Part shown: positions 44,798-53,744 of the stretch, piece by piece | How the letters are laid out: each line of letters opens with the position of its first letter | Numbering within the stretch: position 1 is the first letter of the stretch | The notes under the pieces: generated by a model | What the model saw: the letters and a program-made list of their open reading frames with translations, nothing else | Database searches by the model: none | Told to the model about the DNA's origin: nothing | Translations under genes and position numbers: made by a program | Assembly (NCBI RefSeq): GCF_000425105.1 | Contig: NZ_AULD01000006.1 | Coordinates: 1-64,000, forward strand | Source: Agrococcus lahaulensis DSM 17612 | Lineage (GTDB): Bacteria; Actinomycetota; Actinomycetes; Actinomycetales; Microbacteriaceae | Length of the DNA: 64,000 nt | Direction of reading: 5' to 3'

Positions 44798-45253
44798 TCA
44801 CATGCCGCACAGCTCGGCCTCCGCAGCCTCGGCGATGACGCGGTACTCGTCGGCAGTCCAGCCGTAGAGCTCAGCCTGCTCGGCGTGCTCGTCGGCGTCG
44901 CCCCTTCGCTCCTCGTCGATGTAGAGGCGGTCGCACCACTGGTAGCCGGCGCCGATGACGACGTGCCGGAACGCTTCCATCGGCTCGCCCTCGGCGGGCG
45001 GCAGCTCCGAGCCGATCAGGCGGAGCTCTTCGCCGACGGAGGCGGCGAAGTCCCGCTCCCACGTGCGGTGCTCCTCCTGATACATCTCCTCCTCGGCCGG
45101 GGCAAACTCTTCGTCGCTCGACGGGTCGTAGGGGCCGTAGCCGCCGACGAAGCCGTAGCTGAACGGGTCGGCGAACGGCGGGATGATGACGCAGCCGGTG
45201 AGTCCGACCGCTGCGGCGGCGCTGATGGTGAGCGCAGCGAGCGTGCGTCGCAT
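44798..45253 (-). CDS. Putative lipoprotein of unknown function
   Basis: Protein of 151 aa with a lipoprotein signal peptide: MRRTLAALTISAAAAVGLTGC, lipobox LTGC (C21). The mature part is acidic, and its C-terminal third (about 105-150) contains two Cys, GYQWCDRLYIDEE and EAELCGM, a spacing like that of DUF732 proteins. Function unknown. I use the ATG complementary to 45251-45253, which follows GAGAGG; the frame upstream is not signal-like. Confidence 0.75.
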   Translation of the reverse strand: MRRTLAALTISAAAAVGLTGCVIIPPFADPFSYGFVGGYGPYDPSSDEEFAPAEEEMYQEEHRTWERDFAASVGEELRLIGSELPPAEGEPMEAFRHVVIGAGYQWCDRLYIDEERRGDADEHAEQAELYGWTADEYRVIAEAAEAELCGM

Positions 45254-45365
45254 AGACGAGCCTCTCGAGAGGGACGATCGGGCGGCCGCGCTGGGGTGCT
45301 CGTCGCTCCGAGGAGAGTGTTGCACGAGGGGCCGCCCATCGCGGGCTCTGCCCGAATGCTCCTCG

Positions 45366-45439
45366 TAGGGCGGACGGGACTTGAACCCGTGACCGAGGGA
45401 TTATGAGTCCCCTGCTCTGACCAGCTGAGCTACCGCCCC
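45366..45439 (-). tRNA. tRNA with CAT anticodon (probably Ile2, possibly elongator Met)
   Basis: A 74-nt tRNA: acceptor GGGGCGG with CCGCCCT, anticodon loop CTCATAA, T arm ACGGGTTCAAGTCCCGT, discriminator A. The anticodon-stem sequence AGGGGACTCATAATCCCT and the T-arm GTTCAAGTCC resemble lysidine-modified tRNA-Ile2 more than elongator Met (GTTCGA). Pair 1-72 is G-U. No CCA encoded. Confidence 0.9.
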
Positions 45440-45466
45440 TCGGGCGCGAGGCCCGACCGGTCGAGC

Positions 45467-46666
45467 CTAGTCGCTGAGCTCGACGCGGGTGTCGGGGTCG
45501 CGGATGTCCTCGCCGCGGTAGAGGCGCTCGAACGCCGTGATGGTCCGCTCGATGTCGTGCGGCGCCACCATCTCGAGGCTGTGCTGGCGATACTTGCCGT
45601 ACTCCTCGTCGCTCAGCCGCAGGATGCGCTCGAGCTTCTCGGCGAGGTCGGCCGCGTCATCGGGTCGGAAGAGCCAGCCGTTCGCGCCGTCGCGCACGAG
45701 GTGCGGGAGCGCCATGGCGTCGGCGGCGACGACCGGCAGCCCCGTCGCCATCGCCTCCATCGTCGCGATCGACTGCAGCTCGGCCGTCGACGGCATCGCG
45801 AAGACCTCCGCGCCGCGCAGGCGCTCGCGCAGCTCCTCGTCGCTCACGTAGCCCGTGAGCGTCACGCGGTCGGCGACGTGCAGGTCGCGCGCGAGCGCGG
45901 CGAGCTCGTCGATCTGGTCGCCGCCGCCGACGACGTCGAGGTGCCAGTCGAGGTCGCCCGGCAGCTGCGCCACGGCGCGCACGAGCGTCTCGAGCCGCTT
46001 CTCGCTCGTGACGCGGCCGACGAACACGATCCGGCCGCGCTGCCGCTCGGGGTTCGGCCGGTACTCGTCGCCCGGCAGGCCGCACGAGATGGCGTGCACG
46101 CCCGTGAGCCCGGTCATCTTCTCGAGGTAGTCGGCGCTCCGCCGCGTCGGCGTCGTCACGACGTCGCAGCGGCCGAGCACCTTCGCCGCGTCGCGCCACG
46201 CGAACTCGACGGTCTTGCCCTGCAGCGCCTGCGGGATGTTCGAGTGGTCCATGAGGTTCTCGAACATGAGGTGGTTCGTGCCGATGACGCGGATGCCGCG
46301 CTTCTTCGCCTCGATCGAGAACGCCCGACCGAGCACGATGTGCGACTGGAAGTGCACGACGTCCGGCCGCAGCGCATCCAGCAGCGATGCCGCGTTCGAG
46401 AACATGCGCCACGGCTCCGCGAACCGCAGCCACTCGTGCCCCGGGTAGAGCAGCGAGCGCAGCCGGTGCACGGTGAACCGCTCCCCCTCGTGCTCCTCGA
46501 CGTGCGTCCCGTGGCGGCCGCGGCCGAGCGACGAGGCGACGACGTGCACCTCGTGCCCGCGCTTCGTGAGCCGGGCGGCGAGCCGGGTGGTGAACTTGGC
46601 GGCCCCGTTCACGTCGGGCGCGAAGGTATCCGTCGCGATCAGGACGCGAAGCGGTCGGTCGGTCAT
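45467..46666 (-). CDS. Glycosyltransferase family 4
   Basis: GT-B glycosyltransferase of 399 aa. N-terminal domain: RVLIATDTFAPDVNGAAKFT; C-terminal donor domain: RIVFVGRVTSEKRLETLVRA, VDVVGG-like region and the EX7E-type EVFAMPSTAELQSIATMEAM. It resembles PimB/PimC-like or related mannosyl transferases of actinobacteria; acceptor unknown. ATG overlaps the upstream DMT gene stop by 4 bp (ATGA), so they form one operon. Confidence 0.9.
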   Translation of the reverse strand: MTDRPLRVLIATDTFAPDVNGAAKFTTRLAARLTKRGHEVHVVASSLGRGRHGTHVEEHEGERFTVHRLRSLLYPGHEWLRFAEPWRMFSNAASLLDALRPDVVHFQSHIVLGRAFSIEAKKRGIRVIGTNHLMFENLMDHSNIPQALQGKTVEFAWRDAAKVLGRCDVVTTPTRRSADYLEKMTGLTGVHAISCGLPGDEYRPNPERQRGRIVFVGRVTSEKRLETLVRAVAQLPGDLDWHLDVVGGGDQIDELAALARDLHVADRVTLTGYVSDEELRERLRGAEVFAMPSTAELQSIATMEAMATGLPVVAADAMALPHLVRDGANGWLFRPDDAADLAEKLERILRLSDEEYGKYRQHSLEMVAPHDIERTITAFERLYRGEDIRDPDTRVELSD

Positions 46667-47604
46667 GGGGTCTCCTCGGGCGCCTGGGCGAGCGGGCGGA
46701 TCTGGGGATGGTGCCGCGCGAGCTGCAGCACGCCGGTGACGGCGATCGCTCCCGCGGCGGCGAAGACGATGATGGCCCACGGCGGCGTCGCGGCCGCCTC
46801 GCCGAGCACCGTGACGCCGATGAGCACGGCGACGAGCGGGTCGACGACCGTGAGCCCGGCGATCACGAGGTCGGGCGGGCCGGATGCGTGGGCGAGCTGC
46901 ACGGCGTAGCTGCCGGCCACGAGCGCGATCACGACGCCGATGCCGCACACGATCGTGAGCCACTCGAACTGACCCGAGATGATGCGGTTGATGACGATCT
47001 TCGAGAGCGTGACGACGAATCCGTAGAGCACGCCCGCCGTGACGATGTAGAAGATCGCGTTCGCGCGCTTGCGGTAGAACCACCACGCGATGCCGACGCC
47101 CGCGAGCCCGACGACGAGCAGCGCGAGCACCGTGAGCAGCTGCCGGTCGCTTATCGGCCGCTCGACAGCGAAGATCGCGGCGACGCCGACGAAGATGCCG
47201 ATGCCGAGCAGGCACAGCCCGATCGCCCGGATCGTGCGGTGATCGAGCTTGATCTTCGCGAGCCGCGCGTTGAGGATCGCGGTGACGACGAGCGCGACCG
47301 CGCCGAGGGGCTGCACCACGATGAGCGGCGCGAGCGCGAGCGCCCCGAGCTGCATCGCGACGGCGAGGCCGAGCAGCAGCGTGCCGCCGACCCACGCTGG
47401 GTTCCGCAGCAGTCGCAGGACGGCCGAACCGCCGAGGTGCGCGCCGCGCTGGTCGCCGCCCTCGAACTGGTCGACACCGCGGTGCTGGAACTGCGTGCCG
47501 ACCGACAGGAAGACGGCGCCGACGATCGCCACCGGGATCCCGAGAGCCTGCATCGGCGTGAGCGAGATCTCAGCCGCCAGGTCGTCGAGGGAGGTGAACA
47601 GCAC
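46663..47604 (-). CDS. DMT-superfamily (EamA-like) membrane protein
   Basis: Protein of 313 aa with ten hydrophobic segments in two repeated halves, typical of DMT/EamA carriers such as the DUF1634-less actinobacterial 'DMT family transporter'. Features: MQALGIPVAIVGAVFLSVGT, then LALAPLIVVQPLGAVALVV. Substrate unknown; with the glycosyltransferase it may handle a lipid-linked sugar or precursor (inference). Start is GTG after TAGGTT (complement of 47611-47616) at 6 nt, a leaderless candidate. Divergent from def. Confidence 0.8.
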   Translation of the reverse strand: MLFTSLDDLAAEISLTPMQALGIPVAIVGAVFLSVGTQFQHRGVDQFEGGDQRGAHLGGSAVLRLLRNPAWVGGTLLLGLAVAMQLGALALAPLIVVQPLGAVALVVTAILNARLAKIKLDHRTIRAIGLCLLGIGIFVGVAAIFAVERPISDRQLLTVLALLVVGLAGVGIAWWFYRKRANAIFYIVTAGVLYGFVVTLSKIVINRIISGQFEWLTIVCGIGVVIALVAGSYAVQLAHASGPPDLVIAGLTVVDPLVAVLIGVTVLGEAAATPPWAIIVFAAAGAIAVTGVLQLARHHPQIRPLAQAPEETP

Positions 47605-47645
47605 CTAGCGAACCTACCGTTCAGCCCGCCGATACTCTGGAGGAC

Positions 47646-48209
47646 ATGACCGTTCTGCCCATCCGCATCACGGGCGATCCCGTGCTGCACACCGTCGCCG
47701 AGCCCGTGACCGACTTCGACGAGGAGCTCCGCACGCTCGTCGCCGACATGTTCGAGACGATGGAGGCGGCACCCGGCGTCGGCCTCGCGGCCCCGCAGAT
47801 CGGCATCGGCAAGCGGCTCTTCGTCTACGACTGGACCGACTCGGAGGGCGTCCGCACGCGCGGCGTCGCCGCGAACCCGGAGCTGTGGATCTCGCCGCTC
47901 CCGATCGGCGTGCCCGAGGAGCACGAGGAGGAGGGCTGCCTCTCCATCCCCGGCGAGCGCTTCGCCCTCAAGCGCGCCGAGCGCGCGATCCTGCGCGCGC
48001 AGGACGAGACGGGTGAGCGCTACGAGCTCGAGGCAACCGGTTGGCTCGCTCGCATCCTGCAGCACGAGTACGACCACCTCGACGGCATCCTCTATGCCGA
48101 CCGGTTGGATGCGTTCGGCACGAAGGGCGTGCAGAAGGCGATCAAGCGCAACAAGTGGGGCGTCGACGGCCTCAGCTGGATGCCCGGGGTCGACGACCTC
48201 GACGCCTGA
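47646..48209 (+). CDS. def: Peptide deformylase
   Basis: Iron/zinc enzyme of 187 aa that removes the N-formyl group from nascent chains. All three motifs are present: GVGLAAPQIGIG, EEGCLSIPGE and LQHEYDHLDG. ATG 47646 follows TACTCT (47633-47638) by 7 nt; GGAGG in between could also serve as ribosome binding site. Together with map it processes N-termini. Confidence 0.96.
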   Translation: MTVLPIRITGDPVLHTVAEPVTDFDEELRTLVADMFETMEAAPGVGLAAPQIGIGKRLFVYDWTDSEGVRTRGVAANPELWISPLPIGVPEEHEEEGCLSIPGERFALKRAERAILRAQDETGERYELEATGWLARILQHEYDHLDGILYADRLDAFGTKGVQKAIKRNKWGVDGLSWMPGVDDLDA

Positions 48210-48285
48210 GCGGGAACGCGTCTGCCCGGCGATCCTCCAGGAGGGGGCGCTACGTTCCGTGCACCGACACGAAGGAGCGTGCACG

Positions 48286-48453
48286 ATGAACTTCCTCTCC
48301 CAGCTGCGCAACGCCGTCTCCGGACGCCGCTCGAGCGGCTCTGCCCGCGGCAGGCGCTCGACCGGCATGGGCGGCGCGGGCGGCGCTCGCGGACGCGGCT
48401 CCCTCCTGAGCTCGGCGCTCGGGTGGATCAGCGGCCGCAACCGGCGCCGCTGA
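48286..48453 (+). CDS. Small basic protein (55 aa)
   Basis: Very basic Arg/Gly/Ser-rich protein: MNFLSQLRNAVSGRRSSGSA, ending SALGWISGRNRRR. AAGGAG lies 8 nt before the ATG, which supports translation. Possibly nucleic-acid binding. It is followed by a strong terminator. No family recognised. Confidence 0.55.
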   Translation: MNFLSQLRNAVSGRRSSGSARGRRSTGMGGAGGARGRGSLLSSALGWISGRNRRR

Positions 48454-48475
48454 GTGCCTCCGGCGCGCACGAAGG

Positions 48476-48503
48476 AGGCCCTCACCCCGAAGGGTGAGGG
48501 CCT
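48476..48503. terminator. Bidirectional terminator
   Basis: Perfect 12-bp stem AGGCCCTCACCC (48476-48487) with 48492-48503 and a CGAA tetraloop. It lies between the small basic gene and the end of tRNA-Asn and can end transcription from both sides. Confidence 0.88.
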
Positions 48504-48507
48504 GTCG

Positions 48508-48580
48508 CTCCCCGAGATGGACTCGAACCATCAACCTGCCGGTTAACAGCCGGCTGCTCTGCCAATTGAGCTATCGAGGA
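48508..48580 (-). tRNA. tRNA-Asn (GTT)
   Basis: A 73-nt cloverleaf: acceptor TCCTCGA with TCGGGGA, anticodon loop CTGTTAA (anticodon GTT) on stem GCCGG/CCGGC, T arm GATGGTTCGAGTCCATC, discriminator G. No CCA encoded. Confidence 0.97.
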
Positions 48581-48661
48581 TCGCTGTGGGAGCGACGACC
48601 ATCGTAGCATCCCGCGCGGGTCGGGGTCACATCGGCCGACCCCGACCGGAAGGAGGGCACC

Positions 48662-49834
48662 GTGACCGTCAAGCAGATCTCGCCCAAGCTCTACAACTGG
48701 GCATCGATCATCGACGACGAGACGCTCGAGCAGGCGAAGCGCACCTCGGAGATGCCGTTCGTCCAGCCGCACCTCGCGCTCATGCCGGACGCGCACCTCG
48801 GGAAGGGCGCGACCGTCGGCTCGGTCATCCCCACGCGCGGCGCCATCATGCCCGCCGCGGTCGGCGTCGACATCGGCTGCGGCATGATCGCCGTGCTCAC
48901 CTCGCACACCGCCGAAGCGCTGCCGGCCGACCGATCGACCGTGCGGACGGCGATCGAGCGCGCCGTGCCGCTCTCGGCGGGCCACTACAACAAGCGCCTC
49001 ACGACGAGCGCCGCGCGTCGCGTCGCCGAGCTCGAAGCACTCGCGGAGCGCGCCGGCTTCGACCCGGCCGACTACGCCAAGAACTGGCGCCTGCAGCTCG
49101 GCTCGCTCGGCTCGGGCAACCACTTCATCGAGATCAGCCTCGACGAGCAGGGCCGCGTCTGGCTGTTCCTGCACTCGGGCTCTCGCGGGGTCGGCAACAA
49201 GATCGCGCAGCGGCACATCGCCGCGGCGCAGGCCTACGCCAAGGCGAAGCGGATCGCGCTGCCGGACCGCGACCTCGCCTACCTCGAGGAGGGCACGCGG
49301 GAGTTCGATCGCTACATCGCCGAGCTCGAGTGGGCGCAGCACTTCGCGCTCCTCAACCGCGAGGAGATGATGGACCGCGTCGTCGACGCCTTCGAGGCGT
49401 GGACGGGCGCCCCGGCGGGCGAGACCGAGCGCATCAACTGCCACCACAACTACACGGCGCGCGAGCACCGCTTCGGCCAGGACGTCTGGCTCTCGCGGAA
49501 GGGCGCGATCGACGCCGCCGAGGGCGTGCTCGGGCTCATCCCCGGATCGATGGGCACCCGCTCGTACGTCGTCGAGGGGCTCGGGAACCGCACGGCGCTC
49601 GACTCGTCGCCGCACGGCGCGGGCCGCGAGTACTCGCGATCCCGGGCGCGCCGCACCTTCACGCGAGCGCAGCTCGAGGAGGCGATGCGGGGCATCGAGT
49701 GGCGACGCACGGATGCCTTCCTCGACGAGATCCCGCAGGCCTACAAGGACATCGACACCGTGATGGCCGACGCGGCCGATCTCGTGCGCATCCGGCACAC
49801 GCTCCGGCAGATCGTCAACGTGAAGGGCGACTGA
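48662..49834 (+). CDS. rtcB: RtcB-family RNA ligase
   Basis: GTP-dependent RNA 3'-P/5'-OH ligase family, 390 aa. Metal and GMP-site motifs: MPDAHLGKGATVGSVIPTRG, VGVDIGCGM (metal Cys), GSGNHFIEI, NCHHNYTAREH and the guanylate His in SSPHGAGREYSRSRA. GGAAGGAGG precedes the GTG. The upstream neighbour is tRNA-Asn (divergent); no archease gene is present. An RNA repair role is expected, but targets in bacteria are not clear. Confidence 0.93.
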   Translation: MTVKQISPKLYNWASIIDDETLEQAKRTSEMPFVQPHLALMPDAHLGKGATVGSVIPTRGAIMPAAVGVDIGCGMIAVLTSHTAEALPADRSTVRTAIERAVPLSAGHYNKRLTTSAARRVAELEALAERAGFDPADYAKNWRLQLGSLGSGNHFIEISLDEQGRVWLFLHSGSRGVGNKIAQRHIAAAQAYAKAKRIALPDRDLAYLEEGTREFDRYIAELEWAQHFALLNREEMMDRVVDAFEAWTGAPAGETERINCHHNYTAREHRFGQDVWLSRKGAIDAAEGVLGLIPGSMGTRSYVVEGLGNRTALDSSPHGAGREYSRSRARRTFTRAQLEEAMRGIEWRRTDAFLDEIPQAYKDIDTVMADAADLVRIRHTLRQIVNVKGD

Positions 49835-49928
49835 GCGACCTCAGGATCGGTTGCGGATTGCGGCAATCCACCGCCGCTCCCCATCGGCTCACGAGACCAT
49901 GGCACACGCGCAGAACGGGGGCGGTCCG

Positions 49929-50042
49929 ATGAGCGAGCAAGACACCGGTTGTCCGGACCTCGAGCCCGGCGAGCTCGAGGCGATCGAAGCCGAGGACCGC
50001 CGGAACGAGCGCGCGGTCGCAGCCGGCGACGACCACCGCTGA
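49929..50042 (+). CDS. Possible small acidic protein (37 aa)
   Basis: Short frame MSEQDTGCPDLEPGELEAIE then EDRRNERAVAAGDD. The composition is protein-like and a G-rich stretch precedes the ATG, but the length gives little support. It may be a small acidic protein or non-coding. Confidence 0.3.
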   Translation: MSEQDTGCPDLEPGELEAIEAEDRRNERAVAAGDDHR

Positions 50043-50114
50043 CCGCGGCCGGGCCGCCGCTCGCTCTCGGGCGCGCCGCTGGACGGCCCCGGCCGCACGG
50101 ACGAGGCTGGAGCC

Positions 50115-50624
50115 ATGTGGTTCGACTCCTGGTCCGATGTCTTCCGGGTGCTGCTCGTCGGCACGGCCTCCTACGCCGCGCTCATCGTCGTGCTCCGCGT
50201 CTACGGCAAGCGCACGCTCTCGCAGCTGAACGCGTTCGACTTCGTCGTGACCGTCGCGCTCGGGTCGACGCTCGCCACGATCCTGCTCTCGAGCGACGTC
50301 TCCTTCCTCGAGGGCCTGACGGCATTCGTGCTGCTGGCGACGCTGCAGCTCATGATCGCGGTCGTGACCTCGCGCGTCGCATGGGCTCGGCGGGCGACGA
50401 CGGCTCGGCCGGTGCTGCTCGTGCGCGACGGACGGCTCGACGAGGAGGCGCTGCGCCGCAACCGCATGAGCGAGACCGACGTTCTGCAGGCGGTCCGCTC
50501 GGCCGGCAAGGGCGACCTCGGCGCGATCGCCGCCGTCGTGCTCGAGGCGACGGGAGCGCTGAGCGTCGTGGCGACGAGCGATCTCGGCGATGGCTCCGCC
50601 CTGGCCGACGTCGAAGGGCGCTGA
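50115..50624 (+). CDS. DUF421 (YetF-like) membrane protein
   Basis: Protein of 169 aa with three TM segments, then the cytosolic domain. It shows VVLRVYGKRTLSQLNAFDFV, a YetF/DUF421 hallmark, and RPVLLVRDGRLDEEALRRNR with SETDVLQAVRSAG. Function unknown; relatives are linked to envelope or germination functions in Bacillus. Convergent with dnaG, 5 bp apart. Confidence 0.88.
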   Translation: MWFDSWSDVFRVLLVGTASYAALIVVLRVYGKRTLSQLNAFDFVVTVALGSTLATILLSSDVSFLEGLTAFVLLATLQLMIAVVTSRVAWARRATTARPVLLVRDGRLDEEALRRNRMSETDVLQAVRSAGKGDLGAIAAVVLEATGALSVVATSDLGDGSALADVEGR

Positions 50625-50629
50625 GCGCG

Positions 50630-52495
50630 CTACAGCTCCTCGCGCAGCGACCGCCGCTCGCGCTCGAGCTCGAGCAGCTGCTCCTGCAGCCGCTTCGAGC
50701 CTTCCGGGTCGCTCGCGCCGAGCCGCTGCAGGCTGCCGAGCATCTCGGCCTTCCGCCGCAGGATGTCGCGGTCGACGAGCGAGCCGACGATGCCCTGCAC
50801 GTAGGCGCGCACGCCCTCGCGCGACGACTGCGGGATCGGCGCCATCGCGAGCGTGCGCACGAGCGGCACGATCTCGGCCGGCACCGCCCCGGCGACGTGC
50901 TCCGAGAAGTCGGGCGCCTCGATGCGGTCGAGCGAGGCGAGGATCCCGTCGCGCACGACCGCGAGCGAGGGGTTCGCGACGTACGCCGACGCGCCGCGCG
51001 CGGCGAGGTCGCGCCCGACGACCGCCGGCTGCTGCAGGAGCGCTGCGATCGCGTCGCGCTCGAGCCGCGACGCCGGGTCGCGCTCGAGCTGCTGGAGGGC
51101 GACGTCGGGGGGCGGATGCGCGGGGCCGACCTCGGCGGGCCGGTCGCCCGGCGTCGGCGCGGGCCGGGGCGCCGCTTGCCGCACCGCGCGCCGCACCTCG
51201 TCGGGGCTCACGCCGAGCCAGCCGGCGACCGTGCGCACGTAGCCGTCGGCGAGCGCGCGGTCGCGGATCGACAGCAGCACCGGAGCGGCCCGGCGCATCG
51301 CCGCGACCCGGCCCTCGACCGTCTCGAGGTCGTGCTCGGCGACGATGCGGCGGAGCATGAACTCGAACAGCGGCCGTCGCTGCTGCACGAGCTTGCGCAC
51401 GGCGTCGTCGCCGCGCTCGAGGCGCAGGTCGCACGGGTCGAGCCCCTGCGGCGGCACCGCGACGAAGGTCTGGGCGGCGAAGCGCTGCTCCTCGGCGAAG
51501 GTGCGCGCGGCGGCCTGCTGGCCGGCCTCGTCGGGGTCGAACGTGAAGATGACGCGGCCGAGCGAGCGGGTGTCGGTCGTCGAGACGTCGCCGAGCACGC
51601 GCCGCAGCACCTTGATGTGGTCGACGCCGAAGGCGGTGCCGCACGTCGCGACCGCGGTCGTGACGCCCGCGAGGTGGCACGCCATCACATCCGTGTAGCC
51701 CTCGACGACGACCGCCTCGTGGCCGCGGGCGATGTCGCGCTTCGCGAGGTCGAGCCCGTAGAGCACCTGGCTCTTGCGGAAGATCGGGGTCTCGGGCGAG
51801 TTGAGGTACTTCGGGCCCTTGTCGTCGTCGGAGAGGCGGCGAGCGCCGAAGCCGACCGTCGCGCCCGTGACGTCGCGGATGGGCCACACGAGCCGGCCGC
51901 GGAAGCGGTCGTAGCTGCCGCGCTGCCCCTCGCTCAGCAGGCCCGCGCCGAGCAGCTCGGCCTCGGTGTAGCCCTTGCCGCGGAGGTGCTGCTTCAGCGC
52001 GTCGAACGACTGCGGCGCGAAGCCGACGCCGAAGCGCTCGGCGGCCGCGAGGTCGAAGCCGCGCTCGCCGAGGAATCGCTGCCCGAGCGCCGCGGCGGGC
52101 GTGAGCAGCTGCTCGCGGAAGAACGCCTCCGCCTCGCGGCTCGCGGCGAGCAGCCGCACGCGACCGCTCGTCTCCTCCTGGGGCTTGCCGTCCTCGTAGT
52201 GGAGCGTGTAGCCGAGCTGCGCGGCGAAGCGCTCGACCGTCTCCTGGAACGACGTGTGATCCATCGCCATGACGAACTGGAAGACGTCGCCGTCCTCGCC
52301 GCAGCCGAAGCAGTGGTAGCGGCCGACCGCGGGCCGGACGTGGAAGGACGGCGTGCGCTCGTCGTGGAACGGGCACAGGCCCTTCATGCTGCCGACGCCC
52401 GCCGACTTCAGCGTGACGTGCTCGCCGACGACGTCGACGATCGAGATGCGCGATCGCAGCTCGTCGATGTCGCTGCGCCGGATCCTGCCCGCCAT
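50630..52495 (-). CDS. dnaG: DNA primase
   Basis: Replication primase of 621 aa. The N-terminal CHC2 zinc ribbon has C41 and H44 (LCPFHDE) and C62 and C65 (HCFGCGEDGD). The Toprim core has EAVVVEGYTDVMACH and IFTFDPDEAGQQAA. The C-terminal helicase-binding part begins near residue 440. It starts 7 bp after the dgt stop and is the last gene of the glyS-dusB-dgt-dnaG operon. Confidence 0.96.
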   Translation of the reverse strand: MAGRIRRSDIDELRSRISIVDVVGEHVTLKSAGVGSMKGLCPFHDERTPSFHVRPAVGRYHCFGCGEDGDVFQFVMAMDHTSFQETVERFAAQLGYTLHYEDGKPQEETSGRVRLLAASREAEAFFREQLLTPAAALGQRFLGERGFDLAAAERFGVGFAPQSFDALKQHLRGKGYTEAELLGAGLLSEGQRGSYDRFRGRLVWPIRDVTGATVGFGARRLSDDDKGPKYLNSPETPIFRKSQVLYGLDLAKRDIARGHEAVVVEGYTDVMACHLAGVTTAVATCGTAFGVDHIKVLRRVLGDVSTTDTRSLGRVIFTFDPDEAGQQAAARTFAEEQRFAAQTFVAVPPQGLDPCDLRLERGDDAVRKLVQQRRPLFEFMLRRIVAEHDLETVEGRVAAMRRAAPVLLSIRDRALADGYVRTVAGWLGVSPDEVRRAVRQAAPRPAPTPGDRPAEVGPAHPPPDVALQQLERDPASRLERDAIAALLQQPAVVGRDLAARGASAYVANPSLAVVRDGILASLDRIEAPDFSEHVAGAVPAEIVPLVRTLAMAPIPQSSREGVRAYVQGIVGSLVDRDILRRKAEMLGSLQRLGASDPEGSKRLQEQLLELERERRSLREEL

Positions 52496-52502
52496 GGCCG
52501 CT

Positions 52503-53744
52503 TCAGTCCCCCACGTAGCGCTCGTGCCACGCGAACGCGCCGCGATCGGTGAGGCTCGCGACCTGGTCGACGACCACGCGAGCGCGAGCGGCGTCGTCCG
52601 GCGCCGCCGCCCAGTCGTCGGCGTAGGCGCGGTCGAGCGCGGAGGGCCCGAGCCGCACGAGCGCGTCGCACAGCTCCTGCAGGATGCGCCGCTGGCTCGC
52701 GTAGATGGGCTGACGCCGCTCGGCCAGGATGAAGCTCGCCGCCGTGCCCTTGAGCACCGCGATCTCGGCGCGCACCTCGCGCGGCACCTCGATCGTGCCG
52801 CCGAAGCGCGCGAGCGGCCCCTCGTGGGTCTCGCGCGTGAGCCGGATGGCGGCGTTCGCGAACCGCCCGATGAGCTTCGACGTGAGGTTCTTGAGCCGCG
52901 CGTGGTCGGCGCGCGAGCCGTCGAACGAGCGCAGCCACGTCTCGAGGTCGTCGAGCCGGTCGAACGCGGCGAGCAGCTCGTCGCGCGTGTACTCGGGGCC
53001 CACCCACGTCAGCATCGTCGAGACGAGCTCGTCGTGCCCGACCCGGCTCTGCAGCTTCGCGACGTCGACGTAGCCGCCCACCACCGCATCCTCGAAGTCG
53101 TGCACCGAGTATGCGATGTCGTCGGCGAGGTCCATCGCTTGCGCCTCGATGCTCGGGCGTCCCTCGGGCGCGCCCTCGCGCATCCACTCGAACGCCTCGC
53201 GGTCGTCGTCGTAGTAGCCGAACTTGATGCGGCCGGATGCGTCGTGGACGTCGGATGCGGCGGCCCACGGATACTTGCAGGCCGCGTCGACGCTCGCGCG
53301 CGTGAGGTTGAGCCCGTACGGCTGCTCGCGGATCACCTTGGGCTCGAGCCGCGTGATGACCCGGAGCGTCTGCGCGTTGCCCTCGAAGCCGCCGATGCCG
53401 AGCGCCCACTCGTTGAGCCCCTTCTCGCCGTTGTGGCCGAAGGGCGGGTGGCCGATGTCGTGGGCGAGGCACGCGGTGTCGACGACGTCGGGGTCGAGGC
53501 CGAGCTCGCCCGCGATCTCGCGGCCGATCTGCGCGACCTCGAGCGAGTGGGTCAAGCGCGTGCGCGAGTCGTCGAAGCCCATCGTGGGCGAGAGCACCTG
53601 CGTCTTCTGCCCGAGCCGGCGGAAGGCGCTCGAGTGCGTGAGCCGCGCGCGGTCGCGCGAGAAGTCGGTGCGCGACGAGGAGTGCGTCTCGGGCAGCCGG
53701 CGCTCGACGTCGTGGGCGCCGTAGCCGCGCGCGTCAGCCGCCAC
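52503..53744 (-). CDS. dgt: Deoxyguanosinetriphosphate triphosphohydrolase-like protein
   Basis: HD-domain dNTPase of 413 aa. Metal ligands: RLTHSLEVAQIGREI (first His), TACLAHDIGHPPFGHNGE (HD) and DDIAYSVHDFEDAV (Asp). It cleaves dNTPs to nucleosides and triphosphate, controlling dNTP pools. It overlaps the dusB end by 11 bp. Confidence 0.93.
   Translation of the reverse strand: MAADARGYGAHDVERRLPETHSSSRTDFSRDRARLTHSSAFRRLGQKTQVLSPTMGFDDSRTRLTHSLEVAQIGREIAGELGLDPDVVDTACLAHDIGHPPFGHNGEKGLNEWALGIGGFEGNAQTLRVITRLEPKVIREQPYGLNLTRASVDAACKYPWAAASDVHDASGRIKFGYYDDDREAFEWMREGAPEGRPSIEAQAMDLADDIAYSVHDFEDAVVGGYVDVAKLQSRVGHDELVSTMLTWVGPEYTRDELLAAFDRLDDLETWLRSFDGSRADHARLKNLTSKLIGRFANAAIRLTRETHEGPLARFGGTIEVPREVRAEIAVLKGTAASFILAERRQPIYASQRRILQELCDALVRLGPSALDRAYADDWAAAPDDAARARVVVDQVASLTDRGAFAWHERYVGD

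Noticed and set aside
48508-49834. tRNA-Asn plus rtcB as a tRNA repair island
   Set aside because: They are divergent, with separate signals, and no tRNA-cleaving toxin or archease gene is present.
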